Origin: Candidatus Parvarchaeota archaeon
GTDB lineage: Archaea; Nanobdellota; Nanobdellia; WJKC01
Direction: 5' to 3'
NCBI GenBank assembly: GCA_017608505.1
Contig: JAFCFT010000006.1
Coordinates: 1 to 53,616 of the forward strand
Length of the DNA stretch: 53,616 nucleotides
The notes below the pieces were generated by a model, which was not told the DNA's origin, ran no database searches, and worked only from the letters and a program-made list of their open reading frames with translations. The position numbers and the translations under genes were made by a program. Shown in pieces: positions 36,997 through 47,600 of this stretch (position 1 is the stretch's first letter; each line of letters begins with the position of its first letter).

Positions 36997-37646
36997 AAGA
37001 CCATCTAACAGTGCTATTTATATCAACTTTGCTTTTTGGCATGGGTCTAATGATAGGGCTCACGTCTGGCAAAATGCAGTCAAATAGCATAGAAATAAAA
37101 CTCAATGCTTTTGAAAAAAATTTAAACAGCCTTGAAGTAGGTTTTCTTTTATCCAATGTCATAAGCGATAAAGTGATTACCTGCAGTTATTTAAACAACA
37201 AAATAAATGAAATAAAAAACCAGTTGGAAGACATTGGAGAAACAGTAGTGAAATACGAGGCAGAAGCAAAAATCAAAGACCCTAGTTATTTGTCTCTTAA
37301 AAAGCAGTACACATACGTAAGGTCTCAGTACTGGATAATGCTTGAGCGCTTAAAAAAAGAATGCAGTACAAATTACACGACAATATTATACATGTACAGC
37401 TCAAAAACGCCCTGCCCTGCTTGCAGAGACCAAGGAGTTGTGCTTTCGCATTTAAGCGCTAAAGACACTAGCATTTTTGTTGTTCCAGTAGATGCGGACG
37501 AGGACCTTTTAATAATAAATACTATTAAAAATGCTTTTAACATAACAAAAATGCCTTCTTTAATAATAAATTCAAAACAGCGCATAGAAGGTTTTGTGTC
37601 AGAAGACGAGCTTATTAATGTATTAAATAATTCCGCCAGCATCTAA
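36978..37646 (+). CDS. membrane-anchored thioredoxin-fold-like protein
   Basis: N-terminal TM; YMYSSKTPCPACRDQGVVL CxxC; ITKMPSLIINSKQRIEGF cis-Pro-like region. Confidence 0.7.
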   Translation: MAKRSLKDHLTVLFISTLLFGMGLMIGLTSGKMQSNSIEIKLNAFEKNLNSLEVGFLLSNVISDKVITCSYLNNKINEIKNQLEDIGETVVKYEAEAKIKDPSYLSLKKQYTYVRSQYWIMLERLKKECSTNYTTILYMYSSKTPCPACRDQGVVLSHLSAKDTSIFVVPVDADEDLLIINTIKNAFNITKMPSLIINSKQRIEGFVSEDELINVLNNSASI

Positions 37647-37934
37647 TACCCCGATCTTTACAGGCGTGCCGTTGACTACGCATTCGCAAGCGCACAAAGG
37701 AGACGTAGCGCTGTCCACTTCAGGATTGCCTGTTTTAAAGCCTTCAAAATGGCAAATGCACGTTTTATTAAGCTTTGCTAATTCAAAAGTTAAGTTAGCG
37801 CAATACATTTCACGCTCTGTAATGATATTACTAATGTAAATTTCGCGGCTTATTTTAAAGCCAAAATAAGCAGTAAATGCCACTAATCCTATGAAACAAA
37901 ATAAATACGCTTTGCCGTGTTTTCGTTTTGCCAT
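37623..37934 (-). CDS. small membrane-anchored Cys-rich hypothetical protein
   Basis: N-terminal TM, six Cys in ectodomain. Confidence 0.5.
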   Translation of the reverse strand: MAKRKHGKAYLFCFIGLVAFTAYFGFKISREIYISNIITEREMYCANLTFELAKLNKTCICHFEGFKTGNPEVDSATSPLCACECVVNGTPVKIGVLDAGGII

Positions 37935-37976
37935 GAATTTAGTTCTAGAATTATTCTCTATTAAAGGTTTTTGGTA

Positions 37977-37994
37977 GAAAAGAAAAAAAGAAAG
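37977..37994 (-). terminator. oligo-T tract downstream of the S-layer gene
   Basis: minus strand CTTTCTTTTTTTCTTTTC shortly after the stop at 38014. Confidence 0.5.
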
Positions 37995-38013
37995 TGGAAA
38001 TGTTTTTCGGCAT

Positions 38014-40308
38014 TTACACTACAGTTACGTCAGTGTATGTAGCACCTGCAGTGTTTAATGTTACGCTTGTGCCGCTAAGACCCATGTCAGAATTAAGGAC
38101 TTGACTTGCAACAACGCGGGCAGCTAATCTTGTGTCATCGCCAGCATAACCAGCAATGACAAGTGCTGTCTTGTTGTTAAATGCGTTCTCTATCAAGTCC
38201 ACATAAGCCCTGTCAACTTCGTATTCTGAAGCAGCTTTTGTCTTGTTGGCATCTGCCAATTCTTTGACAAGGCTGTTGACAGCTGGGCCTCCGACTAATA
38301 TTATCGGCTTGTCTAATGCGCTGCTGTCTATCTCTGAGTCAAGCTTGGCGAATCCGATTGCAACGTTGTTGATGGATATAGAGTCTCCACCAGCACTTGC
38401 AAGGGCAACATCTAAAATGCTGTTGTATTCACCAGTTGACAATGTGTAGTTTATCTTTGTCATTCTTCCAACTGCAAGCTTTCCAATTCTATGAGCCTCT
38501 GGATATATTAACTGGACTTCGCTGCTTGACACTCTCTTCACATATGTGCCCCATGTTGGAGTGTATTCTTCGTCACCTGCTGAGGTAACCCTATCAGAGT
38601 AACCACTTAAAGGTGGCGAATACGAGTAAGCAATAGTATCTATTGCCCCACCTTTGTATGTAATTGTTATGTTGTCATTAGTACCATTCTGATTTAATGT
38701 AAGTGTACCATTGTAGTTTATTGGATCCGTTAAATTCCACGCTAACAACGTTCCTAGTGGATTGCTTTCATTAGTCGTAAAATTTAACAGAGTTACATTT
38801 ACTTGTTGATTAGTACAAGCTGTGTTGTTGTTCCATGTTACATTAATGTAACCCGTCCATCCTGTAATGTTTCCTGCAGTTTGGTTTATCATCCAAGGCG
38901 TACCATTTATAACGCCTTCGAATTTCCCTTCAGTAGTTCCTGCTCTCATAACAGTCACTGTCCTCATCCCACTACCATTATCAATACATTGTAATTTCCA
39001 ATTTATATTTTCAAGCCACTTAAAAGAGTCGGTTAAATTACTGGCACCACTAAACTGTAAGGTATGTGTTGACAAATCTATATAATGTGTTGTTGCTGTA
39101 TCATTGTTTTTAAATTTTATTTCCCAGTTTTCATTGAAATTTTTTGCATCTATAGTTGAAGCTACTTTATTAGTAGAGTTAATCTCATAAGATGCTGCTA
39201 TAATGTTAAATAAGCCATTTAACACGCTAGTTGTTGTTCCTTGTTCTAGTTCAAGACCTGCTCCATTTGGATCGTATTGTACCCACGCAATCGAAGTTAT
39301 ATTTCCACTAGTTTCGTTAGTGATTTCAATCTTCCATCCAGGGTATTGCGTTGATTCTTTTCCCGTATTCCCTTGAAGTTTAACTGAACTAGTACTCCAG
39401 TCGAATACTGCATCATAGGTTCCATCATTGTATATTGTTAGTGACCTTAGATCAATAGTTACACCTAAGGTATCATTAACGTATTTATCACTTGGATTAC
39501 TAGCATTCCATGTAGTATTTACTAATGTATTCCCCGAAGCGTCTTTAATTTTCACTTCAACTTTCCCATTTGTCCCGCTTCCAGATGATCTATTTGTTGT
39601 TATTGTTACTCCAGTACTACCAATTTCTGCAGTATCTCCCTGATGCAATGTAAATGAAGAAATTACACCTAATGTAACATTTACATTACTTCCTGCGATA
39701 CTTATATTAGAGATCTGGTACTCATTTCCATCAGGCAATGGTATACCCTTTACTCCTACCCCAACCTTCGTATTATTGAAAGTCAAATTATATTTTAATT
39801 GTCCTACGTCAATGGAGTAATTCCCGTTTACTTCAGCCCTTACACTACCTATTGTCAAATTTGCAACTACTTTGGCTATATCATTGCCTGCAGAGTCTTG
39901 TACTGTTTTATTAACTAGCCAGTTGTACCCTGTTGTTGCACTGGTAAAAGATTCTGGTCCATCGTATATTTCGTTTATGTATAATTTTCCATCGTTCACA
40001 TACTGTGCTGTCTGGTTCCTCTCTAACACAGCAGTTCCAGAAGCTGAAGTTGTTGTGTATGCTTTTTGTGCAAATGCAGCTGCAACCTCTATTGCTCCTG
40101 CTACGTCTTTTGCGAAGCCGACAAAGTTGCTTCCGCCGCCAGTGCCTACTGCGACGTAAGCGTCGAATTCGCCATTTGTAATAAAGACGTCTGTCAGGTT
40201 TGCGAGATCAGCTGCTGCGAAAGCGCTGCTTAGCGGAATCATTGTCATCAAAGCTGCCGATGCTACTGCCGTTATTTTCCTCACAAATTTTTTTGTTTCA
40301 ATTTTCAT
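38014..40308 (-). CDS. S-layer protein
   Basis: signal peptide MKIETKKFVRKITAVASAALMTMIPLSSAFA; S_layer_N/S_layer_C-like ends (VFITNGEFDAYVAVGTGG; IILVGGPAVNSLVKEL...ALVIAGYAGDDTRLAARVVA); many NxT/S. Confidence 0.88.
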   Translation of the reverse strand: MKIETKKFVRKITAVASAALMTMIPLSSAFAAADLANLTDVFITNGEFDAYVAVGTGGGSNFVGFAKDVAGAIEVAAAFAQKAYTTTSASGTAVLERNQTAQYVNDGKLYINEIYDGPESFTSATTGYNWLVNKTVQDSAGNDIAKVVANLTIGSVRAEVNGNYSIDVGQLKYNLTFNNTKVGVGVKGIPLPDGNEYQISNISIAGSNVNVTLGVISSFTLHQGDTAEIGSTGVTITTNRSSGSGTNGKVEVKIKDASGNTLVNTTWNASNPSDKYVNDTLGVTIDLRSLTIYNDGTYDAVFDWSTSSVKLQGNTGKESTQYPGWKIEITNETSGNITSIAWVQYDPNGAGLELEQGTTTSVLNGLFNIIAASYEINSTNKVASTIDAKNFNENWEIKFKNNDTATTHYIDLSTHTLQFSGASNLTDSFKWLENINWKLQCIDNGSGMRTVTVMRAGTTEGKFEGVINGTPWMINQTAGNITGWTGYINVTWNNNTACTNQQVNVTLLNFTTNESNPLGTLLAWNLTDPINYNGTLTLNQNGTNDNITITYKGGAIDTIAYSYSPPLSGYSDRVTSAGDEEYTPTWGTYVKRVSSSEVQLIYPEAHRIGKLAVGRMTKINYTLSTGEYNSILDVALASAGGDSISINNVAIGFAKLDSEIDSSALDKPIILVGGPAVNSLVKELADANKTKAASEYEVDRAYVDLIENAFNNKTALVIAGYAGDDTRLAARVVASQVLNSDMGLSGTSVTLNTAGATYTDVTVV

Positions 40309-40315
40309 ATTAATT

Positions 40316-40371
40316 CACCCGTCCTCCTCCGGAGGGGTTTTAATGAATTTAAAATTATTAGCATATATAAA
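40316..40371 (-). promoter_or_regulatory. S-layer promoter and leader: TATA box plus GC-rich self-complementary 5' leader
   Basis: minus strand CATTTATATATGC (TATA 40363-40371), then ACCCCTCCGGAGGAGGACGGGTGA just upstream of the ATG. Confidence 0.65.
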
Positions 40372-40476
40372 TGTTATGGTAAAAAGATGCCAAAAAACGC
40401 TTTTTTCCTGTTAAAAATTTCTTGTGGAGCTTTAAAATTGCAAAAAATCTCAAAAAGAAAGTAACTTTTTTAAAAA

Positions 40477-40875
40477 TCATTTTTTTGAAGTTTTCACTAC
40501 TTTTTTGTAATGAAGATTCTCCAAAGTTAAGTGTTCAATTTTTTTGGAAAGCAAATGCAATTTTGTTATTAAGTCGGCAATTGCATTTTGAACTTCTACT
40601 GCTTTTATTGTAAATTCTTTTGGGCTAAGTATTTCAACAAACGTGGGTCCAAAATCAAGAATGCATAAAAACAAGTCCTCAAAGTTGTCAAAGTCAACTT
40701 CGACCTCAAGCACGGCAGAGAACAAATCAGAATTTTTAACTTTCTTAGGCTTCATTATTTCGCTGTGCAAAAGTTTGTACCGCTCTTCAATTGTTGACAC
40801 TACTTTTTCAAGGGTCTTTATTAAAATCTCTTTTGGCTTGCCCAAAACTTCAATCATTAATCTTGCTTCAATCAT
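40477..40875 (-). CDS. hypothetical protein
   Basis: ORF track; helical; abuts the next gene. Confidence 0.55.
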   Translation of the reverse strand: MIEARLMIEVLGKPKEILIKTLEKVVSTIEERYKLLHSEIMKPKKVKNSDLFSAVLEVEVDFDNFEDLFLCILDFGPTFVEILSPKEFTIKAVEVQNAIADLITKLHLLSKKIEHLTLENLHYKKVVKTSKK

Positions 40876-40876
40876 G

Positions 40877-42112
40877 TTAAAACTTCCTTATCAACATCAT
40901 AAAGCCTGTTAACGATATTGTGACAATAATTAAGTATAAAATTGTTTCTGTTCCGCACTTTTGCGTCTCTAAATCGCTGTCTTTAAGCGCAGTATATCCG
41001 CTAATGACATTTTCAACACTTATGGGTGATGAATTTGAAGAATTTGTGATTTTAAATTCAGTATTATTTGTTGTTTTGGCAATGCCTTTAAATGCAAAAA
41101 ATTGACTGTCTATCAGGAAGCCGTCTTGAAGCAGATAAATATAGACATTTTGGTCTATATCTTCTAAACGCATTTTAACTTCAAAAGAACGCCTTGGCTC
41201 TATTAATTTATTTACAATTGTTTGCTTGTTTTTAGAGGCAATAATAAGTGTTGCGTTGCCCAAAACGTCCCCAATATTTGAAACAGTGACCCTTAAAGTG
41301 TCGTTTAATTGCACTGTTGGGTCTAAAATTAAGTTTGAGCGCTTCTTGCTAAGCACAACAAGTTTTCTTTTAATGTCATAGTATTCGCCGTCACCATATC
41401 TTATTCTAATTTTAAAGTCAAAAATGCCTGAATTATTCACGCGATTTCTTAATTCAAGCGTGGCAGTCTCTTTTGGCAAAAGTTCAACTTCGCGAGAATT
41501 TGCAAGCCAGGACTTTTTCCATCCACTGCTTGAATACCCTTCGCTTAAAAGTTTTGTTTTATTGTACGCATACGAGTATACAGTGATGTTTAAAGCATAA
41601 TCCATGTTGTTCTTTACGCTTACTTTTGAGACAAAAGGCTCAGATTCATTGACAATGTCCTTAATCTCTGATTCAACGCTTATTGTTGGCAGCACATTTT
41701 CTTTTTGTATGTAAATTTGATTTATGTTGCTGTTTACAAGCATAAATGTATTGTCTTTGTCGCAGTCTGAGTATGTCTTTCCGTTAAAATAGAGTTTTAG
41801 ACAGAATCTGTAAAGCCAGGAATTTTGCGAAAGCGCAAATGTCTCGTTTGGATACTGCCCAGGTATTGTTATGTTGATTTCCCTTAATAAAATGTCGCAA
41901 GAATAGTCATAACTTAATTTCTCAAAATCGTATAAATTCAAGCAGACTTTAAGTCTTGCGTCTCCCGCGTATGTAGTATTAACATCATAATGAAGATTAA
42001 TTAATGTGTTTTCATCCCCTTGGTGGGGCCAAACAGAGCCCTCTATTGTCCAGCAAAATCCGACTGTAAGAGCGCTAAGCAATGTAATGAGGAGTGCGAG
42101 CAGCTTCATCAT
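40877..42112 (-). CDS. secreted hypothetical protein with C-terminal TM anchor
   Basis: signal MMKLLALLITLLSALTVGFCW; C-terminal TM TILYLIIVTISLTGFMMLIRKF; overlaps the upstream gene. Confidence 0.65.
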   Translation of the reverse strand: MMKLLALLITLLSALTVGFCWTIEGSVWPHQGDENTLINLHYDVNTTYAGDARLKVCLNLYDFEKLSYDYSCDILLREINITIPGQYPNETFALSQNSWLYRFCLKLYFNGKTYSDCDKDNTFMLVNSNINQIYIQKENVLPTISVESEIKDIVNESEPFVSKVSVKNNMDYALNITVYSYAYNKTKLLSEGYSSSGWKKSWLANSREVELLPKETATLELRNRVNNSGIFDFKIRIRYGDGEYYDIKRKLVVLSKKRSNLILDPTVQLNDTLRVTVSNIGDVLGNATLIIASKNKQTIVNKLIEPRRSFEVKMRLEDIDQNVYIYLLQDGFLIDSQFFAFKGIAKTTNNTEFKITNSSNSSPISVENVISGYTALKDSDLETQKCGTETILYLIIVTISLTGFMMLIRKF

Positions 42113-43118
42113 GGATTTTTCCCACAATATTTATTTTGTACCCGCATTTAGGACATGACTTGTCCTTAAGATATGACTTTGAGAACAACAGGCCGCGCCT
42201 TTGTATGAGCAACTCGTTGCATTTTGGACAATATGTGTGATTCTTGTCAGTGTCTATGTTTCCAATGTATACGTATTCCATGCCCTCTTCTTTTGCAATT
42301 TCATAGCAGGCAAGCAATGTCTTTTTTGGCGTTTGAGCAATATTTTTCATTTTGTACATTGGAAAAAAACGTATGAAGTGCATTGGCGTATCTTTCCCAA
42401 GCCATTTTTTTACAAATTTTACTAAAGCTCTTATGTCATCAAGATTATCGTTTAAATTTGGAACAACAAGATTTGTTACTTCTTTGTGAATGTGTTTGTA
42501 CTTGCTGTAATATTTGACTCCGTTTTTTGTGAATTCAAGCGGCGCATGCACATACTTTTCATTAAATTCTTTATTAAAACCCTTAAAATCAATTACCACT
42601 GCATCCAAGAACGCATGCACTTTCTCAAGTGCGCTCTTAGTTATTGACCCGTTTGTAACCATGACATTAAACAAGCCTTGTTTTTTTGCAAGCTTCATTA
42701 TATCATAAGCGTATTCAAGAAATATTGTTGGCTCATTGTAAGTGTAAGCAATGCCTTGGCACCTGGCAGCAATTGCAGAAGTTACAACTTCTTTTGGAGT
42801 CACTTTAATATCTTCTTTTTCAGGCGTTTCTTGGCTAAATATCCAATTGCAACAATATTCGCACTTGAAATTGCACCCCAAAGTTCCAAAGCTGTAAACC
42901 CATGAACCAGGATTAAAGTGATAAAACGGCTTCTTCTCTATTGGGTCTACTTGAAATCCAGTTGGGTTGCCGTAAACAAGAGAATACAATTCACCTTTTA
43001 TATTCTCTCTTGTCCTGCAGATTCCCCGCGCTCCTTCTTTAATTACGCATTCCCACTGGCAAAGCGAGCATTTTACAGTGTTGTCTTTTAATTTTTTGTA
43101 AAAGAAGGCCTTTTTCAT
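42075..43118 (-). CDS. amrS: AmmeMemoRadiSam-type radical SAM protein
   Basis: GTLGCNFKCEYCCNWIFSQ radical SAM CxxxCxxC; GICRTRENIKGELYSLVYG; AYTYNEPTIFLEYAYD; C-terminal CPKC/CPKC. Confidence 0.88.
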   Translation of the reverse strand: MKKAFFYKKLKDNTVKCSLCQWECVIKEGARGICRTRENIKGELYSLVYGNPTGFQVDPIEKKPFYHFNPGSWVYSFGTLGCNFKCEYCCNWIFSQETPEKEDIKVTPKEVVTSAIAARCQGIAYTYNEPTIFLEYAYDIMKLAKKQGLFNVMVTNGSITKSALEKVHAFLDAVVIDFKGFNKEFNEKYVHAPLEFTKNGVKYYSKYKHIHKEVTNLVVPNLNDNLDDIRALVKFVKKWLGKDTPMHFIRFFPMYKMKNIAQTPKKTLLACYEIAKEEGMEYVYIGNIDTDKNHTYCPKCNELLIQRRGLLFSKSYLKDKSCPKCGYKINIVGKIHDEAARTPHYIA

Positions 43119-43178
43119 TAAGGATTATAAGCTGCCCCAAGAATAAATATTTATATGCCTAATTCTTTATAATAATCC

Positions 43179-43706
43179 ATGGGTTTGTTTGGAAAAAAGA
43201 AAAAGGAAGAACCAATAGAACTTGGCTTTGGATTCCCAGCTGCATCAAAAGTCAAAGAAGATGTTGGTGCTGAACTGCCTCCACCACCAGAGGCAAAAGA
43301 GCCTGAAGAAGTGATGCCAAAACCAGTGCCAGAAGCGCCAAAAGAGCCTGCGCCAGCACCAGTAGCGCCAGTAACCCCGCAAGCGCCAGCAAAACCAGAA
43401 ATTAAGCCAATGCCGCCGTTAGAGCCAAAACCAATAATACCAAGAACAATGCCAGAAGAAGTAAGGGCTCCTGAAATAACAGAATTAAGACCTCACGTGT
43501 TCTTAAAAATCGAAAATTACAGAGAAGTCATGAACAGCATTGACAGAATAGCGTCTCATTTGAAAGACTTAAAAAGATCTATTGAGAATTTAAAAGAGAT
43601 GGAAGAAAAAGAGTCATTAAAAATTAAAGACAGCGAATCAGTACTTAATGAATTGGATGCAATAGCAAAAAGATTTGACAAAATATTCACAAATCCTGCC
43701 AAGTAA
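43179..43706 (+). CDS. Pro-rich linker + coiled-coil protein
   Basis: MGLFGKKKKEEP..., long Pro/Ala/Glu region, C-terminal helical domain. Confidence 0.6.
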   Translation: MGLFGKKKKEEPIELGFGFPAASKVKEDVGAELPPPPEAKEPEEVMPKPVPEAPKEPAPAPVAPVTPQAPAKPEIKPMPPLEPKPIIPRTMPEEVRAPEITELRPHVFLKIENYREVMNSIDRIASHLKDLKRSIENLKEMEEKESLKIKDSESVLNELDAIAKRFDKIFTNPAK

Positions 43707-43713
43707 GAAATTT

Positions 43714-44568
43714 TTAAATTATTAATAATTTATTTAATTCTAAGAAGAAAAAGAGATTCAAAGACACTAAAAGCGTATTTAAGAATGTCATGTATCTGTT
43801 TATCCTTAAGACTGCGTCACGAAGCTTAAGTTTTCTAACAACGAACAGGAATGCAAAGTAAATTGGAACTAATGTAAAAACTATGTAAAAAACAAGTTCA
43901 GTAAATAACAAAATAGTTATTAAAATGGCAGGAAGTATCATTAAAGTCCTGCCAAGGGTGCGTTCTAGTCTTGTGAACTTAAATCTTCCCTTATAGTGGT
44001 CGCTGTGCATTGCCAGCTGGAATGTGCAGTATATGTAAAGGCATGCAGGAATCATGAAATAGATTACTGGATGATTTATCTCACCTGCATTAATGCTCCA
44101 GCCAGCAAGCAGTTTTAAATATTGGAGGCCTGTTAAGATCAGGCCGGCATTAATTGGGCTTTTTTTGGCTTTAAAAAAAGGATGGCTGTAGGCAACATTT
44201 CCGCAAATTAGCAAAAGCAGGCAAAAGGCGTTTAGCAGATTTATGAAAAACAAGGAAATTAAAAACCCAGATATATAGATAAACCCGCAAAGCATTAGGG
44301 CGTGGCTTGGATTCAGCCTGTCGCTTGGAATTGGCCTGTGCTTTTTTATTGGATGCTTTTTGTCGCGATTGTAGTCAAATATGTCATTAACAACGTAAAC
44401 GCATGAATAAACGCAAGTAAACACAAAAAGGCCAAGTGTTGCCTTGAATAGATTGAAAGACCCATAATAAAATATAGATACAAAATACCCAAGCAAAAAG
44501 TAGAAAATGTTTTTTTGAACCATCACTTTTGGCTTGGTTGATTCGATGAATAGTTTAATAAATCCCAT
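43714..44568 (-). CDS. UbiA-family prenyltransferase (decaprenyl-phosphate phosphoribosyltransferase-like)
   Basis: VNDIFDYNRDKKHPIKKHRPIPSDRL; multiple TMs. Confidence 0.85.
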   Translation of the reverse strand: MGFIKLFIESTKPKVMVQKNIFYFLLGYFVSIFYYGSFNLFKATLGLFVFTCVYSCVYVVNDIFDYNRDKKHPIKKHRPIPSDRLNPSHALMLCGFIYISGFLISLFFINLLNAFCLLLLICGNVAYSHPFFKAKKSPINAGLILTGLQYLKLLAGWSINAGEINHPVIYFMIPACLYIYCTFQLAMHSDHYKGRFKFTRLERTLGRTLMILPAILITILLFTELVFYIVFTLVPIYFAFLFVVRKLKLRDAVLRINRYMTFLNTLLVSLNLFFFLELNKLLII

Positions 44569-44606
44569 TGAAAAAAGGGGAACAATCTTTATTTTAAAAA
44601 GTTTTC

Positions 44607-47600
44607 CTAAGGCAACTTTAAAGTCACAACTTTTGACAAGCCGTCAGGGTTCATAGAAACGCCGTACAGATAGTCTGCACTTGATATCATGTCGTCATTG
44701 TGCGAGATAACAATGAATTGCGCATTTTTTGAGTAATTTCTTAATAATTCTGCTAAGACCTCGCTGTTGTACTTGTCAAGAGCTGCATCTACTTCATCCA
44801 TTATGTAAAACGGGGCTGGCTCGTACTCTTGTATTGAAAATATGAATGCAAGCGCAGTTATTGTTTTCTCGCCGCCGCTCATTGATGCAAGATTTAGGAT
44901 TTTTTTGCCTTTTGGTCTTGCCATAATTTCAACTCCGCCTTCAAAAGGGTTTTCTGGATTGTCCAAGTACATCTTAGCAATGCCTCCAGGGCTTAAAGCA
45001 CTGAATATTTCAGCAAAGTTCTTTGACACTTCATTAAATGTCTTTAAAAACGCGTCTTTTTTTCTGGATTCAATGGTCTCAATAACATTAAGTATCTCCT
45101 GCTTTTCGTAATTTAGTTTGTCTGACTTTTCCTTTATTTTATCATAATCTGCCTTAGCTTCCTTGTACGCTTCCAAAGCCTTTAAGTTGACATTGCCAAA
45201 GCTTTCAATTTTTACTTCAAGCTTTCTAATGCTTGCGTCAATTTCTTGCACAGGCCTTTTTAATAATTTGACTTGCACGTCTTTGAATTCTTTAAATGCT
45301 GTATGCAAGCCTTCAAGCTTTGCAACAACGCTTGCAAGTTTTATTCTGTCCTCTTGCGTTTTCTCTTTTAACTTGTAAATCTTATCTTTAAATGCAGATT
45401 CGTCTTTCTCTAATTTGGATATTAGTCTTTCAATTTTGTCTCTTTCTGTGTAAAATTTCTTCAGCTTGCCGTAGAATTTTGATTCCTCAATTTCTTTTTG
45501 CTTTAATTCGCTTAATGTCTGCTTTAAGGATGACTTTAAATCAACAAGCTCTTGGCTGAACTCCTTTTTCTCCTTGTCCAAGTCAGCAAGTATGCTTTTT
45601 AATTTGCTTGCTTCCTTAAGAAGCAAATTGTTAAGCTCTGACTCTATGGTCCTTTTTTCAACTAACAAATCTGAAACTTGAGTGTTTAATTTGTCAATGC
45701 TTTCTTTAATTCCTAAAAGCTGTTTTTCATCAAGCTTGTGTTCTGTTTTTGACTTTAATTCGTCTCTTTTTGTTTCAAGCGTTTTGATTTCATTTAGCAG
45801 CAAATCATAGTCCACGCTTGGCTTGACTTTTGGCCCAAGCTCTTGGATAGTGTTGCTTAACTCTTCAATAATTGATTCTTGCCTTGCCCTGTTTTCTCTT
45901 AAAGACATTATTTCCTCATTCAGCTCGGCAGCCTTTGCCTCGAGCTCTTTAAGATAGCGCTCATACTTTTGTTTCTTGGCACCCAGTTCCTTGAGATTAT
46001 CTTCAATTCCTTGCTCAATAAATGATGCTGTGTTTGGATTTCTGTAACCTCCTGTTATCACGCCAGAACTTTCAATTAAGTCTCCACTTAAAGTGACCAT
46101 TCTTACAATTCCAATTCCAACATTTCTTGCAGCTTCCATGTCATGGACTACAAGGGTGTTGCCTAAAGCAAGTTCAAAAGCAGGCCTGTACTTCTCATCA
46201 AAATTAACTAAATTAATTGCAAAGTCAATTACTCCGCTTTTGCGCTTAAGCTCTTTTAAAGACTCGCTTATTTTAATGCCCCTAATCTTGTTTAATGGCA
46301 TAAAAGACGCTATGCCTAACTGGTTCCTTCGCAAGTAATTAATGCACTGCTCTGCAACTACGTCTGTATCTGTTACAATAGAAAATAATTTGTTGCCAGC
46401 GCACACGCTTAATGCAGTGGCATATCTTTTGTCAACAACGCCCAGTTCGCTTAAGGTGCCGTGAATTCCAGGGACCCTGTCTTTTATTTTCAATACTTCG
46501 CGCACGCCTCTTTTTAAATAATTTATGCCTGCCTGCCGTTTTGCCTCAAGCTTTAATATCCTAGCATTCAAGTTATCAAGGAATTCTTCTACTTCTGCAG
46601 TCTTGCTTTTAATTGCAGAATGCTCTCCAGCAAGCTTGCTAATTTTTTCTACAATTTGTTTTAAATTCCCTTCTGCTCTTGCTTTTTTGTCCAATAATTT
46701 GTTGTATTCTTTCATTTTCTCGCGAGCTTGTTTTAAAAGCAAGAGTTTGTCTTTTTTCTCAAGCAACTCTTCTTCAATGGCTTGCAGTTCTTTTTTAGAT
46801 TTTAAGTAGTCAACTTCGCTCTTTAGATTGTATTTTTTCTTTAGTTTGTTTAATTCGCCTTCCTTAAGCTTGATTTTTGAATTAATCTCGCCAAGCCTCA
46901 TCTCCTGCTTATTTATTCTTTCATTAATGTCGCTTAATTCGTTTTTAACGCTTGTCTTTCTTTCTTTAATTCTTTTAAGCTCTGCTTCGTGGCTTTCAAT
47001 TTTGTTTTGAATCATTAATTTCTTCTCTTTTAGAGCTTCTATTTCTCTTGAAAGCCTGTTTTGCTCTTCCTGACCCCGCTTTTCAATTTCTGATTTGATT
47101 CTTGCAAGTTCATCCTTTTTCTCAAGCATTAATGCTTTCAAATCTTCTATTCTCTTCTCGTACTCGCTTATGGCTTTATTAGAAGCATTTAATTTTTCTT
47201 CTAACTCTTGTTTCTTTGTCTCTTGCAAGTGAATCTTCTTAAACAGCAAGTTTGCCTTTAGCTCTTTTAATTCTTGTTTTAATTTAAGGTACTGCTCTGC
47301 CTGCTTTTTTTCATTTATCAACTCTTTTAAGAAGCGCTCCCTTTCTGAAAGAACTGCTCTGGCTTCCCTAAGCTTTTCCTCAACTTTGCCAAGCTCAAGC
47401 ATTGCCTTATGCTTTTTATTCTCATAAATTGATATGCCTGATATTTCCTCAATAATTGACCTTCTTTGCTCAGGACTTAAAGAAACAAATTTTTGAATAT
47501 CTCCTTGAAGAATTATGTTATATCCGTCAGGGTTTAAGTTGGCAAATGCGAGAGCATTTAAAATCTCCTGCCTTTTGACAATCGCGTCATTTATTTTGTA

